From: Solobacterium sp. | GTDB taxonomy: Bacteria > Bacillota_I > Bacilli_A > Erysipelotrichales > Erysipelotrichaceae | Direction: 5' to 3' | Length of the DNA: 64,000 nt | Assembly (NCBI GenBank): GCA_017512725.1 | Contig: JAFWEW010000014.1 | Location: forward strand, 25,740 to 89,739 | In this document: positions 16,439 through 24,807 of the stretch, in pieces | Layout: every line of letters begins with the position of its first letter | Position numbering within the stretch: the first letter of the stretch is position 1 | Notes under the pieces: generated by a model | What the model was told of the DNA's origin: nothing | Databases searched by the model: none | The model's input: only the letters and a program-made list of their open reading frames with translations | Made by a program: the position numbers and the translations under genes

Positions 16439-18184
16439 ATGAATATCAGAATGACAAATAAACTGCTGAGACTCTTCATGGTGATGGTTCTTTTTCTTTC
16501 GGGATGTCAGAAAGCCTCAGAAGGCACACCTGAACCTGTTCAGCCGGAAGATTCCCAGAATACGGGTATAAATGAAACGACTGAGAAGGATAAGGATACC
16601 ATTGTGATCCTTCATACCAATGATGTTCACTGTGCTCTGAATGACAAGATCGGATATGACGGCCTGTATCTGTATAAAGAGGAGATGCAGCAGAAATATG
16701 AAAACGTTCTGCTTGTGGATGTGGGAGATGCCATTCAGGGTGGAACCTATGGTTCCCTGTCTAAAGGGAATATCATCATTCAGCTGATGAATGACGTAGG
16801 CTATGACTGTGCAACACTTGGAAACCATGAGTTTGACTACGGCTTTGAAGTACTGGACGATCTTTCCGAGAAGCTGAACTGTGGATACATCTGTGCCAAT
16901 TTCTGTTCCGCAGATGGAGAACCGGTATTTGCGCCTTACCGTATCTTTGATCTGGCCGGAAAGAAGATTGCCTTCATTGGTGTTGATACGCCTACTACCT
17001 TTACAAAATCCAAAATTCATACCATCGTCGATGACACAGGTCTCCCCATGTATGATTTCATGGCAGATGAGACGGGTGAAAAACTGGTGCAGTGCATCCA
17101 GAAATATGTGGATGAGGTTCGCGGAAAAGGCGCTGACATCGTGATTCTGCTGGCGCATCTCGGCAACTCAGATAATGATGATCGCCGGTTCCATTCTGAA
17201 ACAGTGATATCAAAAGTGCATGGCATCGACCTTCTGATTGACGGTCATGAACACGCTAAAGGTAACTTTGAATTAAAAGATCAGGATGGTAAAACGGTGA
17301 AGTATTCACAGGCCGGCACAAAGCTTGAAACGATCGGAACGATTCTGATCAATCCCGACAATACCATCACCACCGGATTCACAGATGAAGTGCCAAAGCC
17401 GGAAGGAATCGAAGCAGAGCTGGTGACCCGAGGCAAAAAGGAATACTGGGTGGATTCTTCCATAAAGAAGAAGATTGAAGAATACATTTCCGACTATGAT
17501 GACATGCTCAACCGGAAGATCGGAGAGATCGCATTTGATCTTCCCGTGAAAACGGATGCCGAAGGTTCGCTTGCGAAATTACGTGATATCAGCATGATGA
17601 ATCTGTTTACCGATTCCCTGCGTGAGATCAGCGAAAGTGATATTTCATTGTGCGTTGGCGGCAGTGTCCGCGACGGATTCCGGAAAGGGGATATTCTGTA
17701 TTCGGACTGTGTGAATGCGTTCCCTTACGGGAATGATGGTCTGGTCATGAAAATGAAGGGGCAGACGATTCTGGACGCGATCGAATTCGGTGCCCGAAAG
17801 CTTCCCGCCAGCAACAACGGACTGATTCACGGCTCGGGAATCGAATATACCGTAGATCTCTCCATTCCCTCTTCCGCCAAGGAAGATGCCAACGGTGTCT
17901 TCATTAAAATTGACGGACCGTATCGTGTAAAGGATGTCCGGATAAACGGAGAGCCTCTCAATCTGGAACAGGAATACACCGTTGCGATGGTGAATTATCT
18001 TCAGGAGGGCGGCGACGGTTTTTCAATGATGAAAGATGCGGAAATACTGCGGTATACGCAGAAGGTGGAATCCGATATTATTGCGAAATACATCGAGCAG
18101 AATCTGGGTGGTGTCGTGCCGGAGAAATACAATGTCGTTGAAAACAGAATCAAACAGATCGGCTTCACGGAGAAAAAGGAGTAA
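16439..18184 (+). CDS. lipoprotein 5'-nucleotidase / metallophosphatase (UshA family)
   Basis: The 581-residue precursor has a lipoprotein signal with lipobox LSGC (C23), so it should be anchored to the outer face of the membrane. The calcineurin-like part carries the metal motifs HTNDVH, VDVGDAIQGG, GNHEFDYG and DGHEHA. The C-terminal 5'-nucleotidase domain supplies the nucleotide pocket, for example NAFPYGNDGLV. Such enzymes remove phosphate from external nucleotides, so the cell can take up the nucleoside. All metal-binding motifs are intact. The ribosome site is GAGAGAGA. It appears monocistronic and in normal length for the family. Confidence 0.9.
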   Translation: MNIRMTNKLLRLFMVMVLFLSGCQKASEGTPEPVQPEDSQNTGINETTEKDKDTIVILHTNDVHCALNDKIGYDGLYLYKEEMQQKYENVLLVDVGDAIQGGTYGSLSKGNIIIQLMNDVGYDCATLGNHEFDYGFEVLDDLSEKLNCGYICANFCSADGEPVFAPYRIFDLAGKKIAFIGVDTPTTFTKSKIHTIVDDTGLPMYDFMADETGEKLVQCIQKYVDEVRGKGADIVILLAHLGNSDNDDRRFHSETVISKVHGIDLLIDGHEHAKGNFELKDQDGKTVKYSQAGTKLETIGTILINPDNTITTGFTDEVPKPEGIEAELVTRGKKEYWVDSSIKKKIEEYISDYDDMLNRKIGEIAFDLPVKTDAEGSLAKLRDISMMNLFTDSLREISESDISLCVGGSVRDGFRKGDILYSDCVNAFPYGNDGLVMKMKGQTILDAIEFGARKLPASNNGLIHGSGIEYTVDLSIPSSAKEDANGVFIKIDGPYRVKDVRINGEPLNLEQEYTVAMVNYLQEGGDGFSMMKDAEILRYTQKVESDIIAKYIEQNLGGVVPEKYNVVENRIKQIGFTEKKE

Positions 18185-18307
18185 ACGAAGACGGTCTGAT
18201 TTGGAATGATAATGAAGGCATTGTACATGAAATGCTTAAAGAATGAACCAGATTAACAGAGCATATCGGATTATAAAGAAAACAGCGCATGAAAGAGAAA
18301 TAAGAAA

Positions 18308-18787
18308 ATGAATGTTAGACCGTATACAAAACAGGATTTACCAGAGCTAATAAGAATATGGAATGAGGTTGTTGAAGATGGCATCGCTTTTCCGCAGGAA
18401 GAACTCCTGGATATGGATAACGGTACAGTTTTCTTTTCCTCACAAAGTTATACGGGAGTCGCGGAAGAGGGCGGAACAGTATATGGACTGTATATTCTAC
18501 ATCCCAATAATGTTGGAAGATGCGGCCATATCTGCAATGCCAGCTATGCGGTATCCAGAGACGCAAGAGGCAGGCATATTGGAGAACAGCTGGTGAAAGA
18601 CTGTCTGAAAAAAGGAAAAGAACTCGGATTCCGAGTACTTCAGTTTAACGCAGTCGTTGAGAGTAATATTCATGCAAGACATCTCTACGAAAGACTGGGA
18701 TTCATTCAACTCGGTACGATACCGGGAGGATTTCGAATGAAGGATGGACATTATGAGAATATCTGTCCTTACTATCACGAACTGTAA
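18308..18787 (+). CDS. GNAT family N-acetyltransferase
   Basis: A 159-residue GNAT with a clear family fold: IRIWNEVVEDG near the start, SRDARGRHIGEQLVKDCL as the acetyl-CoA loop (about 84-101), and ARHLYERLGF near residue 135. It resembles phosphinothricin-type or generic housekeeping acetyltransferases, and the substrate is unknown. About 120 bp upstream, an odd stretch after the nucleotidase (18181-18246) encodes a peptide-like remnant. No operon partner is evident. Confidence 0.84.
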   Translation: MNVRPYTKQDLPELIRIWNEVVEDGIAFPQEELLDMDNGTVFFSSQSYTGVAEEGGTVYGLYILHPNNVGRCGHICNASYAVSRDARGRHIGEQLVKDCLKKGKELGFRVLQFNAVVESNIHARHLYERLGFIQLGTIPGGFRMKDGHYENICPYYHEL

Positions 18788-18890
18788 GATAGTCAGAAAA
18801 TAACATTTAAATGGAGTTCACAACACGTAAAGGTGAATTCATCTCCGTCTTATAGAAGTCGGAGGCTTCTTCACGAGAGGACGAAAGAAT

Positions 18891-18984
18891 TAGGGAACTT
18901 TTTTATGAATCTGACTTTGAAATGTTCCCTAAATACTAGAATATAGGGAACAAATATGTAAAATAAATATTGAAATGTTCCCTA
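18891..18984. promoter_or_regulatory. duplicated inverted-repeat operator before the Fic gene
   Basis: TAGGGAAC at 18891-18898 and GTTCCCTA at 18924-18931 form an inverted pair with 25 bp between. The identical pair recurs at 18944-18951 and 18977-18984, again with 25 bp between. The two modules are offset by exactly 53 bp and the last ends 14 bp before the Fic start codon. The conserved geometry suggests two operator modules, probably controlling the Fic gene. Confidence 0.7.
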
Positions 18985-18998
18985 AATGAGAGGTATAC

Positions 18999-19934
18999 AT
19001 GACAGTATTTAATAAAATACAGGCTCTTCTTCGTGAAAAAGCAGATCTGAATGCACGGTTGCTGCTGATTCCATATGAAGGAACGCCGGAAATAAAAATT
19101 GTAAACGATCAGAAGTACCTTTATATGAGAAAGCGTGTAGGCAGCAGAGTCACTTCAACATACGTCGGAGTATATTCAGATGAACTGCACCAGCTTCTCC
19201 TTAGGAATACCAGAGAAGCCAGAGAGCTAAGAAAGCAGATTCGACAGCTTGAAAAACATTTGGCTAAACTCGGGTACCAAGAAGGTGAGCTTTCCGCGCG
19301 CATTATTGAAAATCTGGACTTTGCCCGGGCGAATATGAAAGCAAATATTTATGATCAGGCAGTTCTGGAAGGCGTTGCGACATCGTTTCCGCAGACCGAA
19401 GAAATACTGGAAAATGGTAAAGTAAACGGAATGACGGCTACTGATGTACAGAAAATTCTGAATCTGAAACATGCATGGGAATTCATTCTGGATCAGGATG
19501 TGATACAGGCAAAGAGCGATTACTATGTTCTCTGCCATATTGCCCGACTTGTAAACGAAGGCTTTTTTGCGGATGGAGGAAGAATCCGAGGTGTTCCTGT
19601 AACGATTGGAGGTTCTTCTTACGTTCCACCGCTTCCAATAGAACCCGAGGTCAAAGAGAGTATCGAGAAGATCCTGCTTTCAGATGAAGAAGACATCGAT
19701 AAAGCAATCCGGCTGTGTATGTATGTGATGAAAACCCAGATTTTTATTGACGGCAATAAACGTGCTGCGGTTATTCATGCCAACCATTTTCTGATCGCGC
19801 ACGGACAGGGATTTCTGGTAATACCGGAGGAACAAGTGCCAGCATTTAAGAAGCTTCTTGTTTCGTACTATGAAGGCAAAGCAACGGATACATTGTCAGT
19901 ATTTCTTAAGGAAAAGTGCTGGAAAACATTTTGA
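18999..19934 (+). CDS. Fic/DOC family protein, variant active site
   Basis: This 311-residue protein has an N-terminal helical region with a coiled-coil-like stretch (about residues 67-95) and a C-terminal Fic domain. The Fic core motif reads QIFIDGNKRAA (from Q247), whereas canonical Fic is HxFx(D/E)GNGR, so the catalytic His is replaced by Gln and the second Gly by Lys. A segment LEGVATSFPQTEEI before it aligns with the regulatory helix of longer Fic proteins. Fic proteins usually transfer AMP to hydroxyls, and this variant may have altered or no AMP transfer. Variants with Gln here exist in the family. The upstream duplicated operators suggest tight control. Confidence 0.82.
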   Translation: MTVFNKIQALLREKADLNARLLLIPYEGTPEIKIVNDQKYLYMRKRVGSRVTSTYVGVYSDELHQLLLRNTREARELRKQIRQLEKHLAKLGYQEGELSARIIENLDFARANMKANIYDQAVLEGVATSFPQTEEILENGKVNGMTATDVQKILNLKHAWEFILDQDVIQAKSDYYVLCHIARLVNEGFFADGGRIRGVPVTIGGSSYVPPLPIEPEVKESIEKILLSDEEDIDKAIRLCMYVMKTQIFIDGNKRAAVIHANHFLIAHGQGFLVIPEEQVPAFKKLLVSYYEGKATDTLSVFLKEKCWKTF

Positions 19935-20018
19935 TTGTATTTTTTCTTGAAAACAATTTTTAATTCGCTTAGTTTTTTCTCAGGACGTCCGAATCGAACC
20001 TGAGAGGAGGCTTTTATT

Positions 20019-21011
20019 GTGGATAAGAATCAGCTGCACAAATATGTTTTTGACAGTACCGGAAACGAAAGCAACATCTGTCAGATATATGCAATGAAAG
20101 ACGGCAAAACCGTCTATGATGACTGCTGGCATGGCTTTAAAACCGAAGATGCAATGAATGTCAATTCCGTGACAAAAGGTGTGATGGCACTGCTTGCAGG
20201 AATTGCACTGGACAAAGGATTTATCAAACGTGTTGATCAGAAAGTAATGGAGTTCTTTCCGGACTATACGGTAAAGCGCGGAGAGAAAACGATCTATGAG
20301 GTAACGATCCGGCATCTGCTTACCATGACCGCTCCGTACAAGGGGAAATCAGAGCCATGGAAAAAGGTCTGTACTTCTGAAGACTGGACACTTACGACGC
20401 TTGATTATCTTGGAGGCCGTAAAGGGATCACAGGAGAGTTCCGGTATTCAACGCTGGGCATTCAGATTCTGGCGGGAATCATTGAAAGAGCATCCGGAGA
20501 GAAGTGCATTGACTTCGCGAACCGGTATCTGTTTGAACCGCTGGGACTTCCCAAACGTATATTGCATGGAGACAGTTCCAAAGAAGATCAGTTTGATTTC
20601 TTCATGAATAAGAATCCGAGAAACTATGAGTGGTACTCTGATCCCCAGGGAACCGTTACTGCCGGCTGGGGATTATGCATGTCGGCAAGAGATATGGCTG
20701 TAATCGGTACACTTGTGTTAAACGGTGGAACGTATAACGGGAAACAGATCATCTCCGAAGGATATATCAAAAACATGATTGAACCGTACATTAAGCTTGG
20801 TGAGCGATTTGGATACATGAATTACGGATATCTCTGGTATAAACCCTTTGATGACCGCGAGGTTTATGCGGCAATCGGAGACAGCGGAAACATCATTTAC
20901 GTAAATAAAGAACTGAATGTATCAGTAGGAATGACCGGAACTTTCAAGCCAAGGATATTTGACCGGGTTGCGTTTATAGAACGGAGCGTATTGGGTGTGA
21001 TTGAAGGATAA
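20019..21011 (+). CDS. serine hydrolase (class C beta-lactamase fold)
   Basis: A 330-residue protein of the beta-lactamase/transpeptidase-like family: the nucleophile is S50 in SVTK, YSTL serves as the second motif near residue 145, and no signal peptide is seen, so it should act in the cytosol. Such proteins include esterases and D-amino-acid or peptide hydrolases; beta-lactam hydrolysis is not implied. The GTG at 20019 has AGGAGG 8 nt upstream. A CTCAGG/CCTGAG inverted repeat precedes the ribosome site. It looks full length. Confidence 0.82.
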   Translation: MDKNQLHKYVFDSTGNESNICQIYAMKDGKTVYDDCWHGFKTEDAMNVNSVTKGVMALLAGIALDKGFIKRVDQKVMEFFPDYTVKRGEKTIYEVTIRHLLTMTAPYKGKSEPWKKVCTSEDWTLTTLDYLGGRKGITGEFRYSTLGIQILAGIIERASGEKCIDFANRYLFEPLGLPKRILHGDSSKEDQFDFFMNKNPRNYEWYSDPQGTVTAGWGLCMSARDMAVIGTLVLNGGTYNGKQIISEGYIKNMIEPYIKLGERFGYMNYGYLWYKPFDDREVYAAIGDSGNIIYVNKELNVSVGMTGTFKPRIFDRVAFIERSVLGVIEG

Positions 21012-21164
21012 TAATCAATTATCAAAGCAGTAACCGTATAAACAATGATTGCCGGGCGTACAGAAATAAGGACAGAACATCGTCCTGTTCCCTGCGGATC
21101 GAAAACAGCAGTTGGAAACACATGTTAAGATGAAAACAATGAATAACGTAAAGGAATAATCATT

Positions 21165-21773
21165 ATGAAAAAAGTGGAAATCAAGCCAAACACACTGCTT
21201 TACCCTGTACCGGCTCTTCTGGTAAGCTCCGGTACAAAAGACGGAAGAACGAATATTATGACAGCTGGCTGGACCGGTACCGTATGTACGAATCCGCCAA
21301 TGACGTATGTTTCCATCCGACCTTCGCGGGTATCCTATGACATGATCAAGGAATCCGGAGAGTTTGTACTCAATCTCAATACGGAAAAACTGGCCGCAGC
21401 TGCAGATCAGTGCGGTGTGATCAGTGCAAAAGACTGCCCGGACAAATGGGCATTGACCGGTCTTACCAAGGGGAAAGCAAATCACCTTGAATATGCACCG
21501 ATCATCATGGAGAGCCCGCTGAATATCGAATGCAAATTGAAACAGATTATCTGTCTTGGAAGTCATGACATGTTTCTGGGAGAAGTCGTAGGCATAGATG
21601 TTTCAGAAGAATACATGGGTGAAAACGGATTTGTTCATCTGGAAAATGCCGGGCTGGTTGCCTTTTCCAAAGCAAAGACGGACAAGGATATTCCGGTCGG
21701 CAGTTATGTAAAACTCGGGGAAACAATTGGCCGATACGGATTTACGGCAAAAGAGGATATCCGTACGCACTAG
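21165..21773 (+). CDS. flavin reductase family protein (flavoredoxin-like)
   Basis: A 202-residue protein of the FMN-binding split-barrel flavin reductase family, with TAGWTGTVCTNPPMTYVSIR and FVLNLNTEKLA as typical elements. Related flavoredoxins bind FMN tightly and pass electrons in anaerobes. The ATG follows AAAGGA at a normal distance. It is closely followed by the CPBP gene (22 bp), so both may share a transcript. Specific redox partners cannot be inferred. Confidence 0.84.
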   Translation: MKKVEIKPNTLLYPVPALLVSSGTKDGRTNIMTAGWTGTVCTNPPMTYVSIRPSRVSYDMIKESGEFVLNLNTEKLAAAADQCGVISAKDCPDKWALTGLTKGKANHLEYAPIIMESPLNIECKLKQIICLGSHDMFLGEVVGIDVSEEYMGENGFVHLENAGLVAFSKAKTDKDIPVGSYVKLGETIGRYGFTAKEDIRTH

Positions 21774-21795
21774 TACAAAGAACGGTTAAGGCTAT

Positions 21796-22662
21796 TTGTC
21801 GGTAATGGATAAGCAGATTAAAAACAACACGGTTCTGTCATGCTGGATCATCTTTGCAATACTGATTGCGGTGCATGGATTTGAAGCAATCGTTCTTCGC
21901 ACGGATAAGACAATACTGGGAGAAAACTGCATTAACAAGCTGTTTGGAATTCTTGCTGTCTTTATTGTTTTAAGAATACTGAAATGGAACTGGACCGATA
22001 TCGGATTTGCAAAGACGGGATTTCTCAGGAGTATCTGTATCGGATTCCTGCTGGCGATTGTTTCCTTCAGTATTTCGTACAGTGCAGAAATCATGATTTT
22101 GAAAAGTCAGGGTCATGCGGTTGGATTCGGATTTTTTACAACCGGGTTTTCGCTGACCGGAGATGCCGTGGTTCATACCGGTATCGGCTTTATACTGATG
22201 TGTATTTTCTTCAATGTCATCAATGTGGTAATGGAAGAAGGAACCTTCCGCGGGCTGTTTTACCGGCTTGTGGAAACCGATCATTCCGCCGGATATGCGC
22301 TTTTGTTTCAGGCATTTCTGTTTGGAATATGGCACATCGTAACACCGCTTCACAACCTGATCGATGGGGACATTAATTTCGTTTCCTTTGCGGTACTGAG
22401 CATCGGATATGTCATCCTTGCCGGAATGATGGGAATTAAGTGGGGATTATTGTACCGGATGACCGACTGCTTGTATGCAGGAATGGCAGATCATTTCTTT
22501 AATAACTTCATCGCAACAAATCTCCTTCATGTAGTCACGGAGACAGGTATCGATGAAATGATGCTTGTACGTGTTGTTATCGCACAGCTTTTGTCCTTTG
22601 CGGTGGTAATGATTGTTTGGAAGAAGACGGGGAAAAAAGAGAACGCTCTTGCCGGCAGATGA
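21796..22662 (+). CDS. CPBP family intramembrane metalloprotease
   Basis: A polytopic membrane protein of about 288 residues with the CPBP (Rce1/Abi) motifs: MEEGTFRG (EExxxR, about residue 147) and FGIWHIVTP (FxxxH, about 176). Roughly eight hydrophobic segments are seen. Family members are membrane proteases involved in prenyl-protein or bacteriocin self-immunity processing in some species. Start choice is open: TTG at 21796 has AAGG 5 nt upstream, and ATG at 21805 has the same site 14 nt away. Its YhfC-type relative survives only as a fragment near 7 kb. Confidence 0.82.
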   Translation: MSVMDKQIKNNTVLSCWIIFAILIAVHGFEAIVLRTDKTILGENCINKLFGILAVFIVLRILKWNWTDIGFAKTGFLRSICIGFLLAIVSFSISYSAEIMILKSQGHAVGFGFFTTGFSLTGDAVVHTGIGFILMCIFFNVINVVMEEGTFRGLFYRLVETDHSAGYALLFQAFLFGIWHIVTPLHNLIDGDINFVSFAVLSIGYVILAGMMGIKWGLLYRMTDCLYAGMADHFFNNFIATNLLHVVTETGIDEMMLVRVVIAQLLSFAVVMIVWKKTGKKENALAGR

Positions 22663-22718
22663 ACCCGATGTTCATGTAAGCATAATGATTTGAGGAAATG
22701 ACAGATCACGACGATAGA

Positions 22719-22747
22719 GCACCTTGGAGAGAATCTGAGGTGTTTTT
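22719..22747 (+). terminator. probable terminator after the CPBP gene
   Basis: GCACCT (22719-22724) pairs with AGGTGT (22738-22743) and runs into TTTTT. The stem is short with a G-U end pair. Confidence 0.5.
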
Positions 22748-22807
22748 GTCTGGGAAGATATGATACACAGCATGTATTTTTTGCCATTCGGCGTTATTAT
22801 TACATAA

Positions 22808-22825
22808 GGTTAGTTCAAACTAACC
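22808..22825. promoter_or_regulatory. near-perfect 18-bp operator, MarR/TetR type
   Basis: GGTTAGTT and AACTAACC flank CA. A TTAGTT/AACTAA pair is common in MarR- and TetR-family operators. It lies 110 bp before the ATC hydrolase gene. No MarR- or TetR-type gene is present in the window. Confidence 0.5.
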
Positions 22826-22935
22826 AAAGAAATTAGAAACAGAAACGGTATTCCAAGTCGGAGCAGCAGGGAGTTGAGAAATTCGACCGGAAGATCTGGC
22901 TGACTGAAACAAAAGGATCAATGGAGGATGTGAAT

Positions 22936-23571
22936 ATGAAGTACAGTGGTATGCCTTTGGGAATGTGGATTTTGTTCCGGAAATCCTTTCGGGATAATCT
23001 GGTGGCTGTCCTGGGTTATACCGATCAGGAGGCAGATCAGATCGCCGCATCCGCCAGGCAGAAATATAAGGAGATCATAAACAGGCTTCCGGAGTTCGAG
23101 AAGGATGACCGGTTCCGGATGAACATCGTGAACTGTGCCCTGTTTTCCGCATTTCTTCTGAGTATGGAAACGAAACCGGACGTTGAACGCCTGAGCGATT
23201 ATTACGAAAAGGCAATGATGATCAAGCCGATGAAGTGGTTCTGCCGTATGGCAGGAAAACAGAAATTCAGTGAAAAAGATATCCGGGGCATGAAGGCAAC
23301 AGCCGAACTGAACACCGCTGACCGGAATCCGTATTCCTGGAATATGGAGTTTCTGCCTTATCCGGATGGAAGCGGCTATGAAGCCCGGTTTTCAAAGTGC
23401 GGTATCTGCACGCTGATGAAAGAACTGGGATTGTATGAACAGGTACCCGCGATGTGCCGTCTGGACTATGCCATGAGTAAAGCAAGCGGTGCTTCCGTAT
23501 TTATACGGAAATATACGCTGGCATCCGGCGGTCCTTACTGTGACTGCGGTTATAAAAAGAAAAGAGGGTGA
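22936..23571 (+). CDS. L-2-amino-thiazoline-4-carboxylic acid hydrolase family protein
   Basis: A 211-residue protein matching the ATC hydrolase domain: FSKCGICTLMKELGLYE, then MCRLDYAMSKASGA and the terminal GGPYCDCGYKK, all rich in conserved Cys. ATC hydrolase opens the thiazoline ring on the route to L-cysteine, but most members are unstudied. The start at 22936 has GGAGG 8 nt upstream; an earlier in-frame ATG at 22921 overlaps that site. The stop is 5 bp before a small HMA gene, so these two and the next methyltransferase are probably one unit. Confidence 0.82.
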   Translation: MKYSGMPLGMWILFRKSFRDNLVAVLGYTDQEADQIAASARQKYKEIINRLPEFEKDDRFRMNIVNCALFSAFLLSMETKPDVERLSDYYEKAMMIKPMKWFCRMAGKQKFSEKDIRGMKATAELNTADRNPYSWNMEFLPYPDGSGYEARFSKCGICTLMKELGLYEQVPAMCRLDYAMSKASGASVFIRKYTLASGGPYCDCGYKKKRG

Positions 23572-23575
23572 AGAA

Positions 23576-23830
23576 ATGATCAAAACAACTCTAAAGATCG
23601 ACGGGATGATGTGCGGGATGTGCGAGGCACATATCTGCGATACAATCCGAAAGTCCATACCGGACGCAAAGAAAGTCAGCGCTTCAAAAAACAAAAAGGA
23701 AGCATCTTTTCTGACGGAAGAGGCAGTTGATATAGATCAGCTGAAGGCAGCGGTCAACGCCACGGGTTATACCTGTATCAGTGTGGAATCGGCTCCTTAT
23801 GAGAAAAAAGGATTATTCGGATGGAGATGA
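23576..23830 (+). CDS. heavy-metal-associated (HMA) domain protein
   Basis: An 84-residue stand-alone HMA domain with GMMCGMCEAHI, where the CxxC coordinates a soft metal such as copper. Such proteins act as metal chaperones. The Shine-Dalgarno GAGGGTGA is formed by the end of the ATC hydrolase gene, so the two are translationally close. No P-type ATPase or CsoR-like regulator is near. The next methyltransferase starts 11 bp after the stop. Confidence 0.85.
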   Translation: MIKTTLKIDGMMCGMCEAHICDTIRKSIPDAKKVSASKNKKEASFLTEEAVDIDQLKAAVNATGYTCISVESAPYEKKGLFGWR

Positions 23831-23840
23831 GAGGTTTGCA

Positions 23841-24674
23841 ATGAAATACCACATTGAGAAAAACACCGTTCAGGAAACATTGATTATCCCGCTGTTCGGG
23901 CGTCTGGTATGTTCCGAACACTTTCCGGAATTATTCTCCGATCCGGAAGCGAAACGAATCTGTGATTCACTGGATTATGATTTTGCAGAAAAACGCAGAA
24001 AGATGGAATCTCCGACAGGTCTTTTCGGTGCGCTGGAAGTTGCGCAGAGACAGTATGATCTTCGCTGTGAAGTGGAGGCTTATCTGAAGGATCATCCCAG
24101 AGCTGCGGTTGGTAATCTTGGCTGCGGACTGGATGACACGTTCCGTAAGTGTGATAACGGACTCTGCCGTGGTTATAACATCGATCTTCCGGATGTGATC
24201 CAGGTGCGGAACGAACTGCTGCCCGCAGGAGAACGCGAACAGAACCTGGCATACGATCTGAATGATCTGAACTGGATGGAAGAGATTGATGGAAAAGATG
24301 GGGCAGTTTTCTTTGCGGCGGGAGTGTTTTACTACTTTAAGACCGAAGAAATGAAGAAACTGCTTTCGGCAATGGCAAGTCATTTCCCCGGAGGCGTCAT
24401 TGTGTTTGATTCCTGTAATGAACGAGGCGCGAAACTGATGCGGAAGACCTGGCTGAAGGAAGCCGGGATCTCGGATGTAGGGGCCTTCTTCTCACTGGAG
24501 GATGAATCGAAGATCTCTGGCTGGAGCGATCATTTCTCAGCGGTCACTGCCAGGAGCTATATGCGCGGTTATCGGGATATTTACAATGATGTCGGGCTGT
24601 TCCATAAACTGATGATTCATTTTTGCGACAGTATGGTGAAGATGAAAATTATAAAAATAGCATTTGCAGAGTGA
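23841..24674 (+). CDS. SAM-dependent methyltransferase, leucine carboxyl/TcmP-like
   Basis: The 277-residue protein resembles the leucine carboxyl methyltransferase or O-methyltransferase group: VGNLGCGLDDTFRK as the SAM-binding turn (about residue 92), YNIDLPDVIQVRNELLP as the acidic-turn segment, and FFAAGVFYYF before the catalytic region. These enzymes make methyl esters or ethers of small molecules, and the acceptor is unknown. The start at 23841 is chosen for the GAGAGG 6 nt upstream. The gene is placed with the ATC hydrolase and HMA genes in one tight cluster. Confidence 0.8.
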   Translation: MKYHIEKNTVQETLIIPLFGRLVCSEHFPELFSDPEAKRICDSLDYDFAEKRRKMESPTGLFGALEVAQRQYDLRCEVEAYLKDHPRAAVGNLGCGLDDTFRKCDNGLCRGYNIDLPDVIQVRNELLPAGEREQNLAYDLNDLNWMEEIDGKDGAVFFAAGVFYYFKTEEMKKLLSAMASHFPGGVIVFDSCNERGAKLMRKTWLKEAGISDVGAFFSLEDESKISGWSDHFSAVTARSYMRGYRDIYNDVGLFHKLMIHFCDSMVKMKIIKIAFAE

Positions 24675-24730
24675 CAGGAAAATTAATCCGGGAGCCACCG
24701 CAGAACGGCAGAGACTCCAATTAATTACAG

Positions 24731-24767
24731 ACAGAACAGGGCCTTCAGATTACGGGGTTCTGTTTTT
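24731..24767 (+). terminator. terminator after the methyltransferase
   Basis: ACAGAAC (24731-24737) pairs with GTTCTGT (24757-24763), followed by TTTTG. The loop is long but the stem is clean. Confidence 0.6.
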
Positions 24768-24807
24768 GTGTTCCACGATACAGAAACACTTCGATACAAT
24801 TAGAGTA

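Noticed and set aside
18181..18246. Short frame ending in GIVHEMLKE
   Set aside because: It looks like the tail of a lost gene but has no start or ribosome site.
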